This document shows positions 1 through 9,085 of a stretch of DNA of 64,000 bases, piece after piece. Position 1 is the stretch's first letter. Every line of letters starts with the position of its first letter. The position numbers and the translations under genes are program-made. The notes under the pieces were generated by a model that was not told the origin of the DNA, made no database searches, and saw nothing but the letters and a program-made list of their open reading frames with translations. The stretch comes from Pseudomonadota bacterium (GTDB taxonomy: Bacteria; Desulfobacterota; Desulfobulbia; Desulfobulbales; SURF-16). The stretch covers positions 30,634 to 94,633 of the forward strand of contig JAHILF010000134.1 of NCBI GenBank assembly GCA_018897105.1. The letters are read 5' to 3'.

Positions 1-3000
1 TGCAAAGTCACTTAACTGTACGGAAAGCAGGGAAATAGACGGGGCGCTCATCGAGCGGCGCGAACTCGAACTCGAGCTCGCCGTTGCCGTTGCTGATGGC
101 TACCACCATCTCACCCTCCGGGAACTCGACCATGACGACCCGCTCTCCGGGGATCTGCCGGTCATCGTTGCCCCGCGCTCCTGCTATGTGCCGGCCGGAC
201 TCCAAGGGGAGGGCCGGGTCTGGGGACCTGCGCTCCAACTCTATGGGCTGCGTTCGCATCGAAATTGGGGGATAGGCGATTTTACCGATCTCAGCCGCCT
301 TTTCGAATACTTTGCCGAGCGTGGCGCCGGCGTGGTCGGGGTCAACCCGATCAACGCACTCTTTTCCCACAATCCTTCCCACAAAAGTCCATACAGTCCG
401 TCCAGCCGTCTCTTTTTCAATCATCTCTACCTTGACATCGAGGCCGTGCCCGATTTCCGGGAAAGCAGAAAGGCCCAGGAGGCCGTGCAAGACCCGCAAT
501 TCCAGGTGGGGCTGGCAAGCCTGCGGGAATCGGAGCTGGTTGATTATGCCGGCGTCTCCAGCGCGAAGAAGGCCATTCTCGAGATTCTCTACCGGCATTT
601 CCGCGACCATCATCTCAATCCGGGGAGCGACCGCGGCCGGGCCTTTCGAGACTTCCAGGAAAAAGGCGGGGAGTCCCTCCGGCTCTACGGACTTTTCGCG
701 GCTCTGCAGGAGCGCTTCCATAAGGACGATCCTGCGGTCTGGGGCTGGCCGGTCTGGCCGGAACCGTTCCGCACTCCCGCTTCGTCCGCCGTGCTGCGCT
801 TTGCTGAAGAGCAACGGGAACGGCTGGAGTTTTTCCACTATCTGCAATGGCATGCCAGTTTGCAGCTTGGCGCCGTAGGCCGCCGTTCCTATGAGCTGGG
901 CCTCAATGTGGGATTGTACGCTGACCTGCCGGTGAGTGTGGACGGCGCCGGGGCAGAGACCTGGATGTATCAGGATCTTTATGCCCGGGAGGTGAGAATC
1001 GGTGCTCCACCGGACGATTTCAATCTGAAAGGCCAGGATTGGGGATTGCCGCCGCTGATACCGGCGAGACTGCGGGAGAGGGCCTATGCCCCCTTTATTG
1101 CCACCTTGCGCAACAATATGCGGCATGCCGGGGCACTCCGCCTCGATCACGTGATGGGCCTCATGCGCCTTTTCTGGGTGCCGTCGGGCAGCAGCCCACT
1201 CGAAGGAGCCTATGTCCGCTACCCCTTTGCGGACCTGGCGGCCATCCTGGCACTGGAGAGTCAACGTAACCGTTGCCTGGTGGTGGGAGAAGATCTCGGC
1301 ACCGTACCGGACGAGGTGCGGGAGACGCTCCTCCCCCAGGAGGTGCTCTCCTACCGGCTCTTTTACTTTGAGAAAGACGAAAAAGGGGCGTTCAAGGCCC
1401 CGCAGGATTACCCGGCCCAGGCCCTGGTGGCAGCCACCACCCACGATCTTCCAACCTTCGCCGGCTATTGGCAAGGCCACGATCTGGAACTGCGTACCGA
1501 ACTCGATCTCTTTCCAACCCCTGCCCTGCGCAATAGCCAAATCATCGGCCGGGCCGAGGACCGGGCACGGCTGCTGCTGCTGCTCGAGCGCAACGGGCTC
1601 CTGCCGGAGGAAGCGGGTCTCGATCCGGCAGGGTATCCGGAAATGCTGCCCGAGCTCGCCCTGGCCGTGCATACCTTTCTCGCCCGCACCAGGTCCAAGC
1701 TCTTCCTCTTTCAGCTGGAGGATGTCTTCGGGCAGATCGCCCAGGTCAATCTGCCGGGAACCGTTGATGAGTACCCGAACTGGCAACGCAAGCTTCCTCT
1801 CGAGCTGGAAGAGTGGCCGAAAGAAGAGCGCCTCACCCTCCATACAGAGGCGATCGAGCGGGAACGGGGGCGAGGCATCACCCCTTTGGGACGGGAGACG
1901 ACATGGACGCCGGGGGAGGCTGGTTCCCAGATCCCCGTGGCCACCTACCGATTACAATTTAACCACAATTTCACTTTCAAAATGGCCACTGAGCTCGTCT
2001 CGTACCTGCGAGGCCTCGGGATCAGCCATTGCTACGCTTCCCCCTTCCTCAAGGCGCGGCCCGGCAGCCTGCACGGCTATGACATCATCGACCATAATGC
2101 CCTCAATCCGGAAATTGGCGATATGGATGATTTCAATCGTTTCACGGACGCCTTGCGCGCCGAATCCATGGGCCTCATCCTGGACATGGTGCCGAACCAC
2201 ATAGGAATCGGCAGCGACAATAAGCGGTGGATGGATGTTCTTGAGAACGGTGAATCTTCGGATTTCGCCGATTTTTTCGACATCGACTGGCATCCCATCC
2301 AGGAAGCATTGCGGGGCAAGGTGTTGCTCCCCATACTCGAAGACCACTACGGCACCGTGCTGGAAAAGGGCCTGCTGGTGCTGCAGTTTACTGCCGAGCA
2401 CGGAGAGTTCTCCCTCGGCTATCACGATCATCGCTTTCCCCTGGACCCGGCCTCCTATGCCTTGATTCTCGGCCACGATATCGAGCGCCTGGAAGCGCGC
2501 TTCCACTCCGAGGAGCCGATCTATCTGGATTTCCGCAGCCTGGTCACCGCCTTCGGCAATATCCCGGGGCATCGGACGTCATCTCCTGAAAGCCGGCAAG
2601 ACCGCCGCCGTGACAAAGAGGTGCAGAAGCGGCACCTCGCCCGGCTCTGTCGGGAAAATGTCGAGATCAGCCGTTTCATAGCCGAAAAAATAGTGATCTT
2701 TAACGGTACTCCGGGGGATGGGCAAAGTTATCAACTTCTGCATGAGCTGATCGAGCGCCAGGCCTTTCGTCCCGCCTACTGGCGGGTGGCCTCCGACGAG
2801 ATCAACTACCGCCGTTTTTTCGACATCAACGATCTGGCCGCCCTGCGCATGGAAAACCGCCGGGTCTTTGAGAAGACCCACCGGTTTGTGCTCGATCTTA
2901 TCGCGGCCGAAAAGATCTCCGGACTGCGGATTGACCACCCGGACGGGCTTTATGATCCGGGCCGGTATTACCAGTGGCTCAACGAGGCCGCCTGCGGCAG

Positions 3001-4858
3001 GACCGTGTATACGAAGGGGCCGGGCTATACGACGGCGACGGCCGGAGCCGCGGGGCCGGGCGTTTCGACCGGCATCTACGTGGTGGTGGAAAAGATCCTC
3101 GCCGGCCATGAACGGCTTCGCCGCAGTTGGCCGGTGCACGGCACCACGGGCTACGAATTCGCCATTCTGGTGGGCGGCCTTTTCGTGGATAACCGCGCCG
3201 AGCAGGCGATGTCCTCGATCTATACGCGTTTTGTCGGCCATCGGATCGACTTCGAAGAACTTCTTTATGATTGCAAGAAACTCATCGTCAAGGTGGCCCT
3301 GTCCAGCGAGTTCACCGTGCTCGCCAATGAACTCGGGCGGATCTCGCAGGCGAACTGGCACACCCGGGACTTCACCCTGAACACGATCCGGGAAGCCCTC
3401 ATGGAGATAGTCGCCTATTTTCCGGTATATCGCACCTATGTCACCGAAGGCGGCGTCGATGAAGAGGACCGCCGCTATGTCGAGTGGGCGACCATGCAGG
3501 CCGAGAAACGAAGCCGGGCGGCGGATTGCAGTATTTTCGGCTTTATTCGGGACGTGCTCCTGCTGGCCGGAAAGGGCGAGGCGCAGGATGCCTATCGCCG
3601 AAAAATCCTGACCTTTGCCATGAAGTTCCAACAGTACACCGGACCGGTCATGGCCAAAGGGCTTGAAGATACGAGCTTTTACATTTACAACCGCCTGCTG
3701 GCGCTCAACGAGGTGGGAGGCGACCCCCGGCGCTTCGGCGTCTCGGTGGCCGCCTTCCACCAGGCCAATCAGGAGCGGGCGGAACAGTGGCCCTGCAGCA
3801 TGCTCGGCACCTCTACCCACGACAGCAAGCGCAGCGAGGATGTGCGGGTCCGCATCGCCGTCCTCTCGGAAATCCCCAAGTTATGGCGCCAGCGGGTGCA
3901 ACGCTGGGGCATGCTGAACCGGACCAGAAAAAGCAGGATCGGCACTGAAAAGGCGCCTTCGAAGAACGACGAATACGCCCTCTATCAGATCCTGCTCGGG
4001 GCCTGGCCCCTGGAGGACCTTGACGGGGCGCAGTGCGAGAATTTCGCCGAACGTATCCAGCAGTATGCCATCAAGGCGGTCCGGGAGGCAAAGGTCCACA
4101 GCAATTGGATCAATATCAATGAGGAATATGAAAAAGCGATAACAGGCTTTGTCGGCAGCATCCTGGCAGGAGGCGAAAACAACCGGTTTCTGGCGGATTT
4201 TTTACCCTTCCAGAGACAGGTGGCCCGCTTCGGGCTCCTCAACAGCCTGTCCCAGCTCCTGCTCAAGCTTACCGCGCCGGGGGTGCCGGACATCTACCAG
4301 GGAGACGAACTCTGGCGCTTCGATCTCGTTGATCCGGATAACCGGCGGCCCGTTGATTATGCCTCGCGGCGAGGGCTCCTCGATGAGATGGCGGAGCGCT
4401 TCCCCGCCGAAGGAGGCAACCGACACGAAGAAGCGATACGACTCCTGGCGAACCTCGAGGACGGCAGGGCAAAATTCTTTGTCATCCGACAGACCCTTAC
4501 CTTTCGCAACCTTCGCCAGGCCCTCTTCCGCGAGGGGCGGTATGTGCCGCTTGTCGCGGCCGGTGAACGGGCGGAGCAGGTGGTGGCCTTTGCCCGTGTG
4601 GGCGGGGATGAGGCCTGTCTGGTCGTGGTCCCCAGACTGGTGGTGTCGCTTCTTGGTTTTCCCTCTGAGACCTTGCCGGTGGGAGAGGTATGGGGCGAGA
4701 CAGTGATCGCGCTGCCCTGGAACATGTCGGCGAAACAATTCCGGAACGTCTTCACCGGGGAACAGATCGGCGTTCGGCAAGGCCCGGCAGGGCCGGAGAT
4801 TCTGGTCCGGAGTCTCCTCGCTAATTTTCCGGTGGCGCTCCTTGCCATGGAAGCGTAA
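1..4858 (+). CDS. malQ-treY: 4-alpha-glucanotransferase / maltooligosyl trehalose synthase fusion (5'-truncated by window edge)
   Basis: The frame is open from base 2 with no stop, so the true start lies outside the window; the GTG at 188 is internal. Up to about base 1880 the protein is an amylomaltase (MalQ, GH77), which disproportionates maltodextrins: nucleophile Asp in LRLDHVMG (near 1145), acid Glu in VVGEDLG (near 1288), third Asp in THDLPTF (near 1444). From about 1935 ([10 protein letters not shown]) it is a TreY (GH13), which converts the reducing-end linkage of maltooligosaccharides to a trehalosyl unit: [15 protein letters not shown] (near 2933), VVEKIL (near 3089) and [10 protein letters not shown] (near 3821) are intact. 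Both halves look catalytically competent. The fusion would link glucan trimming to trehalose synthesis, probably with a treZ partner outside the window. There is no frameshift at the junction. Domain identities are secure; coupling of activities is inference. Confidence 0.95.
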   Translation, partial: AKSLNCTESREIDGALIERRELELELAVAVADGYHHLTLRELDHDDPLSGDLPVIVAPRSCYVPAGLQGEGRVWGPALQLYGLRSHRNWGIGDFTDLSRLFEYFAERGAGVVGVNPINALFSHNPSHKSPYSPSSRLFFNHLYLDIEAVPDFRESRKAQEAVQDPQFQVGLASLRESELVDYAGVSSAKKAILEILYRHFRDHHLNPGSDRGRAFRDFQEKGGESLRLYGLFAALQERFHKDDPAVWGWPVWPEPFRTPASSAVLRFAEEQRERLEFFHYLQWHASLQLGAVGRRSYELGLNVGLYADLPVSVDGAGAETWMYQDLYAREVRIGAPPDDFNLKGQDWGLPPLIPARLRERAYAPFIATLRNNMRHAGALRLDHVMGLMRLFWVPSGSSPLEGAYVRYPFADLAAILALESQRNRCLVVGEDLGTVPDEVRETLLPQEVLSYRLFYFEKDEKGAFKAPQDYPAQALVAATTHDLPTFAGYWQGHDLELRTELDLFPTPALRNSQIIGRAEDRARLLLLLERNGLLPEEAGLDPAGYPEMLPELALAVHTFLARTRSKLFLFQLEDVFGQIAQVNLPGTVDEYPNWQRKLPLELEEWPKEERLTLHTEAIERERGRGITPLGRETTWTPGEAGSQIPVATYRLQFNHNFTFKMATELVSYLRGLGISHCYASPFLKARPGSLHGYDIIDHNALNPEIGDMDDFNRFTDALRAESMGLILDMVPNHIGIGSDNKRWMDVLENGESSDFADFFDIDWHPIQEALRGKVLLPILEDHYGTVLEKGLLVLQFTAEHGEFSLGYHDHRFPLDPASYALILGHDIERLEARFHSEEPIYLDFRSLVTAFGNIPGHRTSSPESRQDRRRDKEVQKRHLARLCRENVEISRFIAEKIVIFNGTPGDGQSYQLLHELIERQAFRPAYWRVASDEINYRRFFDINDLAALRMENRRVFEKTHRFVLDLIAAEKISGLRIDHPDGLYDPGRYYQWLNEAACGRTVYTKGPGYTTATAGAAGPGVSTGIYVVVEKILAGHERLRRSWPVHGTTGYEFAILVGGLFVDNRAEQAMSSIYTRFVGHRIDFEELLYDCKKLIVKVALSSEFTVLANELGRISQANWHTRDFTLNTIREALMEIVAYFPVYRTYVTEGGVDEEDRRYVEWATMQAEKRSRAADCSIFGFIRDVLLLAGKGEAQDAYRRKILTFAMKFQQYTGPVMAKGLEDTSFYIYNRLLALNEVGGDPRRFGVSVAAFHQANQERAEQWPCSMLGTSTHDSKRSEDVRVRIAVLSEIPKLWRQRVQRWGMLNRTRKSRIGTEKAPSKNDEYALYQILLGAWPLEDLDGAQCENFAERIQQYAIKAVREAKVHSNWININEEYEKAITGFVGSILAGGENNRFLADFLPFQRQVARFGLLNSLSQLLLKLTAPGVPDIYQGDELWRFDLVDPDNRRPVDYASRRGLLDEMAERFPAEGGNRHEEAIRLLANLEDGRAKFFVIRQTLTFRNLRQALFREGRYVPLVAAGERAEQVVAFARVGGDEACLVVVPRLVVSLLGFPSETLPVGEVWGETVIALPWNMSAKQFRNVFTGEQIGVRQGPAGPEILVRSLLANFPVALLAMEA

Positions 4859-5101
4859 GGCGAAGGCAAACCGCGGCAGGAGGTCAGGACAAGCTAGCAG
4901 GCATGACGAGGCCAACGGCAGCAGGGCAAAAATGGCCGCAATCGTCGTCATGGTAATCGGGGCATGAGGTTGACCACCCGCATGCTCCTTGCTAAACTGT
5001 GTTTCTGCCCTCTGTTACGGCTGATCTTTTCAGCTGGCGAGTAGCTTGCCGGTAAATTTGTTTTTCATTTATTAATTCCCTTGTATAAAACTCTCCTCCT
5101 C

Positions 5102-5120
5102 TGATAAAGTTTATTTATCA
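5102..5120. promoter_or_regulatory. Perfect 7+7 dyad, possible operator
   Basis: TGATAAA and TTTATCA flank a 5-base spacer in an AT-rich stretch upstream of the two small reading frames. The symmetry is seen directly; its use as a binding site is a guess. Confidence 0.3.
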
Positions 5121-5179
5121 TCCTCAAATGCCCGCTCTTGGCGTCCCGGAAACGGGGCGTATTATTTCGTTTAGAAGAG

Positions 5180-5341
5180 ATGGAACATGACGGGGCACTG
5201 AGTTGTCACATCACTAAACCAATGACGAAGCAGTTGCTGGTGATCCTGGAGAAAGCAGGTTCTTCTTCAAACTGCGGCAGCAGGGTAACAGCAGTGGTCA
5301 TGGGTGTGGACAACCGGGATGGTTCGTTATTTGTTTTATAA
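5180..5341 (+). CDS. Possible short protein, doubtful
   Basis: A 53-codon frame from ATG 5180 to TAA 5341. The translation looks protein-like near its end (NCGSRVTAVVMGVDNRDG, then a short hydrophobic tail), but there is no good ribosome binding site at any ATG or TTG in the frame. It could be the remnant of a longer gene whose 5' half has been lost. It sits 36 bases before the better-supported small gene at 5378. I do not recognise it. Confidence 0.25.
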   Translation: MEHDGALSCHITKPMTKQLLVILEKAGSSSNCGSRVTAVVMGVDNRDGSLFVL

Positions 5342-5377
5342 ATGATGTGCTGCTGTTCCATTTAAGGAGGTAGCGAA

Positions 5378-5563
5378 ATGAAAGAGTGTCCTTATTACGG
5401 CGGAACCTGCGAAGGCACAAGTTGCCATTTGTGGCAGGATGAAAAATGCGCATTTAATAACGTTCTTTACAATATCCAGGCTGGTGAAGAGGACTACCCG
5501 GAAAACCTGATAGGGCATGTTGCTCCTCCTTTTGATGAGGATTTTGATCAGGCAGAGTATTGA
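5378..5563 (+). CDS. Small Cys-rich acidic protein
   Basis: 61 codons from ATG 5378 with a strong ribosome binding site (AAGGAGG, spacer about 7) at 5364-5370, which is the main reason to accept it. The N-terminal half has four cysteines (residues 4, 11, 16 and 24) in a Cys-x6-Cys-x4-Cys-x7-Cys pattern, suggesting a metal site or disulfides; the C-terminal third is acidic (DEDFDQAEY end). There is no signal peptide, so it is probably cytoplasmic. It may follow the doubtful frame at 5180 in one transcript. I do not recognise the family and infer no function. Confidence 0.65.
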   Translation: MKECPYYGGTCEGTSCHLWQDEKCAFNNVLYNIQAGEEDYPENLIGHVAPPFDEDFDQAEY

Positions 5564-5919
5564 GTTTTTCCGGTACTGTGAGGTTCTTGCTCTTCCGGCA
5601 AGTGGTTCCCCATCGGAGTCATTGCTGCAGAGGGGCTTGAGCCTTGCCCCGCTGATTTTCTTGAGAATTTGCTTCAGGAGTATGGCTTTTAGTCAGTTCG
5701 CACTCAAAAGATCCTGCCCGTTCAAACGTACGCCTTCTCTGCTCGTTGCCAATACCACATAGCATGCTGCTGAACCAGAGCATGGCCTCGCGGTTTTTCA
5801 AAATTTACCTCTCGTGCAACAACTTCCCACAAAAAATAATCTGATTACCAGCCATTCGAGGACAAGACAAAATATACCGAGGTCATGTTGTCTGAAACTG
5901 TCAACCGGCATCGGCAGGC
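5564..5919. other. Intergenic, nothing recognised
   Basis: About 350 bases between the small Cys-rich gene and the convergent end of the eCIS operon. Short frames here lack ribosome binding sites and homologous-looking sequence. No terminator hairpin stands out. Confidence 0.4.
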
Positions 5920-6861
5920 CTAAGATGTATTCACCAGACTTCCCAATGTCATCTGCTGCAGCTGCTGATCATCCAAGGCCACCTGCAGGGGCATCAGTTC
6001 CTCCTGCAGCTCTGTTACCATATCCGCGGTAATGGTAAAGGTGCCGGGCATGGCGGCCAGGGTTTGCGGGTTTTCCGTGAGCAGTTGACTGATGCTGAGA
6101 TGGGACAGGGCGGCAAAGGTGGTGAGGCCCACCGTAAGCCCCATGACCATCCTGGCCTTGGCGCGGAATTCCAGCAGTTTCACGCCGGGAACGATGTCCG
6201 GCACCGCCTGCGGATCTATGGTGAGAAAATCGCCCAGGGTGTTCACCCCGGCCGAGGCCAGGGCCTGGCCATAGAACTCGCCCACCCCGTCGATGCTGCG
6301 TACCGGCAGACCGGCGCCAAGGCCCGGGATTTTCTCCCTGGCGGCATGGTGGGAGAAATCCAGGCGCAGGGTGCGGCGCAATGTCAGTCCGTCGCTGATG
6401 TCGATGCGGGGATGGATGACATGGTTGATCATCAATCCGCTGTTGGCCTCCGCCGTGGCGTTGCCGCCAAAAAGACCGAATTCCCGCACCGGCTGCAAGC
6501 CGTTGGCCGGGAAATCAGCGAGGGTGAGTTCGATGCTGATCTGCAGGCGGCCGGTTGGCGTGGCGGAGGGTTGACCCGCGCTGTCCAGGAAAATGATATC
6601 CTCTGCAGCGATGGGGCGGCGCAGAATTTCCGTAGAGAGCCTGGTGGTGGCCGGCTGGGGGTGCGGAACCGCCCCATCCCACTCTTTGCGACCTTCGCCA
6701 ACGGCCAGATAGAGGATGCCGCCGAGATCCGGCTGGCCTTTCATCAGCGCGGCCAGCAACCGGTTGCAGCCCTCGACGATGAGATTGGCGCGCCAGCCCC
6801 GGTCCAGCCGCACTCTCTCCTGACCGTCAATGAGCCGGTCGTTATAGTAGCCTTTCAGCAT
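5920..6861 (-). CDS. Phage-tail-like protein with C-terminal helix-hairpin-helix-like domain (eCIS end gene)
   Basis: 313 residues from ATG 6861 (MLKGYYNDRL). The frame is open a further 42 codons to 6987, but those codons lie in the repeat at 6904-7074, so the internal ATG is preferred. The N-terminal 170 residues align by eye with the protein at 10627-11154: LKGYY/LKGIY, LDRGW/LDSGW, an L-x2-A-x-MK/FMK segment, TGRLQIS/TSRLQIT and REFGLFG in both. The C-terminal part has VRSIDGVGEFYGQAL...AGVNTLGDFL, the pattern of helix-hairpin-helix/DUF4332-like domains. It probably belongs to the eCIS operon but is now separated from it by about 1.6 kb of repeats and a foreign-looking gene. The function of both domains here is unknown. 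Confidence 0.75.
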   Translation of the reverse strand: MLKGYYNDRLIDGQERVRLDRGWRANLIVEGCNRLLAALMKGQPDLGGILYLAVGEGRKEWDGAVPHPQPATTRLSTEILRRPIAAEDIIFLDSAGQPSATPTGRLQISIELTLADFPANGLQPVREFGLFGGNATAEANSGLMINHVIHPRIDISDGLTLRRTLRLDFSHHAAREKIPGLGAGLPVRSIDGVGEFYGQALASAGVNTLGDFLTIDPQAVPDIVPGVKLLEFRAKARMVMGLTVGLTTFAALSHLSISQLLTENPQTLAAMPGTFTITADMVTELQEELMPLQVALDDQQLQQMTLGSLVNTS

Positions 6862-6903
6862 CTGTGCCTTTATCTGAACAGTCTGGGCTGATGAGGAATC
6901 CCG

Positions 6904-7074
6904 ACCGGCCTCCGAGTGGAGCGCCGGCGCTTCCCGCCTTCGGAAGATCCGGGGAAAAGGCAATGTTTTGCCCATAACCCCCATCACTCCCTAACCGTGT
7001 TGGTACGGCAGTCCGCCTTTTCCCGTTGAGACCGGCTTGGCGCCGGTCCGGCGGCGCCCCACGCGGAGAACGGT
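6904..7074. repeat. 171-bp direct repeat, copy A
   Basis: First of three near-identical direct copies. It runs from ACCGGCCTCCGAG to GAGAACGGT and contains a conserved core (CATCACTCCCTAACCG, GTACGGCAGTCCGCC). It has a hairpin at 7030-7048 with 7-base arms GACCGGC/GCCGGTC and a 5-base loop. No protein-coding role is evident, although it extends the reading frame of the gene at 5920-6861 upstream. Confidence 0.85.
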
Positions 7075-7136
7075 CGAAATTTCCCCCTCTCAGTTACAGC
7101 CCGTTTTTTTTGATGAACCGGTGCAAAAACATTGTT

Positions 7137-7215
7137 CACCACAGAGCACAGGGAGATCACAGAGAAATATTTGTATTACAGACAGTCTCTCTGTGGGCTC
7201 TGTGCTCTCTGTGGT
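7137..7215. repeat. Long imperfect inverted repeat (CACAGAG type)
   Basis: ACCACAGAG-CACAG at 7138-7151 pairs with CTGTG-(CT)-CTCTGTGGT at 7200-7215, with further CACAGAGA/TCTCTGTG complementarity inside. It lies between repeat copies A and B. Similar CACAGAG palindromes are common dispersed elements in many bacterial genomes (general knowledge), so it is read as a small mobile palindrome. Confidence 0.7.
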
Positions 7216-7267
7216 AAATTTTCAGTATTTACGAATCTATCTCTTTATTGCATTGTTATTTCCTCTA

Positions 7268-7438
7268 ACCGGCCTCCGAGTGGAGCGCCAGCGCTTCCCG
7301 CCTTCGGGAGATCCGGGGAAAAGGCAATGTTTTACCCATAACCCCCATCACTCCCTAACCGTGTTGGTACGGCAGTCCGCCTTTTCCCGTTGAGACCGAC
7401 TTGGCGCCGGTCCGGCGGCGCCCCACGCGGAGAACGGT
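7268..7438. repeat. 171-bp direct repeat, copy B
   Basis: Same length and order as copy A with only a few substitutions. The hairpin at 7394-7412 has arms GACCGAC/GCCGGTC with one mismatch. It is in the same orientation as copies A and C. Confidence 0.85.
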
Positions 7439-7503
7439 TAAAGGAAATTTCAATCCTCAGTTACAACCCTCATTTTCACTTTTCTACTGTCATGCTTGCT
7501 CTC

Positions 7504-7676
7504 ATCGGCCTTCGGGTGGAGCGCCGGCGCTTCCCGCCTTCGGGAGATCCGGGGCAAAGGCGATGTTCCGCCCATAAACCCCATCACTCCCTAACCGTTG
7601 TTGGTACGGCAGTCCGCCTTTTCCCGCATGTATCCAACTCGCAGTTGGAACGGCGGCGCCCCACGCGAAGACCGAT
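7504..7676. repeat. 173-bp direct repeat, copy C, with a different hairpin
   Basis: Matches copies A and B over most of its length but is more diverged. At the same place as the A/B hairpin it has TCCAACT-CGC-AGTTGGA (7633-7649), a different sequence that still pairs perfectly. Its last base is the final base of the stop codon of the nucleotidyltransferase gene. Confidence 0.8.
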
Positions 7677-8398
7677 CAGTTTGCCTCCGGTGATGTTTCC
7701 CCTATTATGTTTTTTATACGCGACAGGGCACTCACCGCCAGCTGTCTGGGCGGCTGGTCACCCTTGCATGCTTTCCAGGTCCTGCCGGGGGAGCCGTTCA
7801 CTGCCTTATTGATGTTTACAAGTTCGGCAATAATAAATTTCCTCAGTTCCGGACTGGCCTGCTCCAAGACTTCCTTTTCAATCTTGTCACGACCGCCAAT
7901 AACTAAAATGAGGTCGTCGATGTCATAGCTCTGTAAATAGTTCCCTTTTCCCCGGCGCAGGAAGGCGCATAATTTCAGACCAAGGAAACAATGTCCGGGA
8001 ACCACATTAATAATCAGTCCTTTGCCGATATTTACCCTGATTGCGCTTTGCTCAGCTTCCGCGCACCAGCGATTATCAAAACCGATGACATCCGGATCTG
8101 TCGGCAGAATATCAATCCGCACATGGTCGATCACCCACTGGCATACGGCTGCATTGACGGTTTTTTTGAAACCCAGATCGCGCAAGGCGTCCTCGAATTC
8201 ATAAAGCTCTTCTCTTGTTTCAGGCTCGAAGATGATATCCACGTCTTTGGTAAAACGGGTAATCGGTACATTGGGCTCTGTCATTAAAAATGGCATGACA
8301 ACCCCGCCAAGAAAGACAACTTCATCCTTAAGCGGTCCCAGCTTTTCCGCGACAAGTTGCAGCATCCTGGTGTTGGTGCTTTCAGCAATGTGTTTCAT
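7676..8398 (-). CDS. Nucleotidyltransferase-fold protein (AbiEii/MNT-like), isolated
   Basis: 240 residues. The N-terminal half has the features of a DNA-polymerase-beta-type nucleotidyltransferase: VVFLGGVVMPFL (glycine motif), then TRFTKDVDIIFEP with the paired acidic residues, and later VRIDILPTD with a third Asp. Such proteins transfer nucleotides to RNA, drugs or partner toxins; many are half of toxin-antitoxin or abortive-infection pairs (AbiE, MNT-HEPN). No partner gene is next to it. It sits between the repeat array and an eCIS gene, on the eCIS strand, and does not belong to any known eCIS set, so it is probably an insertion. The last codons abut repeat copy C. Confidence 0.75.
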   Translation of the reverse strand: MKHIAESTNTRMLQLVAEKLGPLKDEVVFLGGVVMPFLMTEPNVPITRFTKDVDIIFEPETREELYEFEDALRDLGFKKTVNAAVCQWVIDHVRIDILPTDPDVIGFDNRWCAEAEQSAIRVNIGKGLIINVVPGHCFLGLKLCAFLRRGKGNYLQSYDIDDLILVIGGRDKIEKEVLEQASPELRKFIIAELVNINKAVNGSPGRTWKACKGDQPPRQLAVSALSRIKNIIGETSPEAN

Positions 8399-8436
8399 TT
8401 CCTTTCTGTTTCAGGAGATCTCTGTTTGTTTCATCC

Positions 8437-9036
8437 TCATATGAATTCAATACGATAACTGGCGGCCGGCAGGTTCGGGTTGGCGCTTAACAGCTGCACC
8501 GTGGCTACACGTTTGACTGTTTCGGAAACCAGCCTGAAAATCGCCTTGCCATCCTGTAATGTGATTGAATTTATATCATTGGCACCCTCTGCGTCACGCA
8601 AGATGCCGTGGTTTGTTCGCAGGTAGATTTGATCGTCACCCTTCTTGCCGCTTTGCGGCTTGTAGCGGTCGTCGATCTTCTGGATGGTGATTGTGGCAAA
8701 CGATTTCCCATCTGCCGTGATCTCCGGGATGCCGTCAACCGGATGCACATCCTTGGCATCGGTTGTGATGTATAAGGAAAAGGTTTCGGGGTCACGGATA
8801 GCCAGCTGCGGTTTGGTCAGCGGTCCCTTGACCACCAGCTTCTCCGGGAAAGCCTCCAGGTATTCCGCGGCCTTTGCCCTGTCCGTCACCTGGATAGCAT
8901 CATATGTACTGATGTCCCCCGGCTTCAGCAGACCATTTACCACCTCCTGCAGAGCAGCATCTTTTAGCAGATCTTCTGCACCATCAGCGGTAAAACCAAC
9001 TATTTTTCGTTCCTTTCTTTGGAAAACTACCCACAT
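8437..9036 (-). CDS. eCIS-operon protein with a bacterial Ig-like (Big_1-type) C-terminal region
   Basis: 199 residues from ATG 9036, chosen for its GGAGGT ribosome binding site (9041-9046, minus strand); a TTG nine codons upstream is less likely. The N-terminal 90 residues (MWVVFQRKERKIVGF start) are unrecognised. From about residue 110 the pattern ADGKSFATITIQ...DDQIYLRTNHGIL...GKAIFRLVS...ATVQLLS follows that of invasin-type Ig-like repeats: polar turn, beta strands, xLxTxxGxL, GxAxFxLxS, ATVxL. It is the next gene after the fibre-like protein in the operon, so a surface or fibre-tip accessory role is reasonable but inferred. Confidence 0.7.
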   Translation of the reverse strand: MWVVFQRKERKIVGFTADGAEDLLKDAALQEVVNGLLKPGDISTYDAIQVTDRAKAAEYLEAFPEKLVVKGPLTKPQLAIRDPETFSLYITTDAKDVHPVDGIPEITADGKSFATITIQKIDDRYKPQSGKKGDDQIYLRTNHGILRDAEGANDINSITLQDGKAIFRLVSETVKRVATVQLLSANPNLPAASYRIEFI

Positions 9037-9085
9037 AAGTACCTCCGGATTATTTTTCGTCAAGGCCTGGATCGCTCACTTCATC

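Larger units (their letters stand above)
4859..5377. other. Intergenic stretch with one small dyad
   Basis: About 520 bases follow treY without a convincing gene. The only clear element is a perfect 7-base dyad at 5102-5120. A possible short reading frame at 5180-5341 is listed separately. I see no strong terminator after the treY stop. Confidence 0.5.

Noticed and set aside
8..1843. 611-codon open frame on the minus strand
   Set aside because: It is antisense to malQ, has no recognisable domain, and arises from GC-rich codon bias in the true frame. The same holds for the long minus-strand frame at 2579-3820.
4202..4951. Minus-strand frame with a signal-peptide-like start
   Set aside because: Most of it is antisense to the TreY end, and the hydrophobic start has no ribosome binding site.
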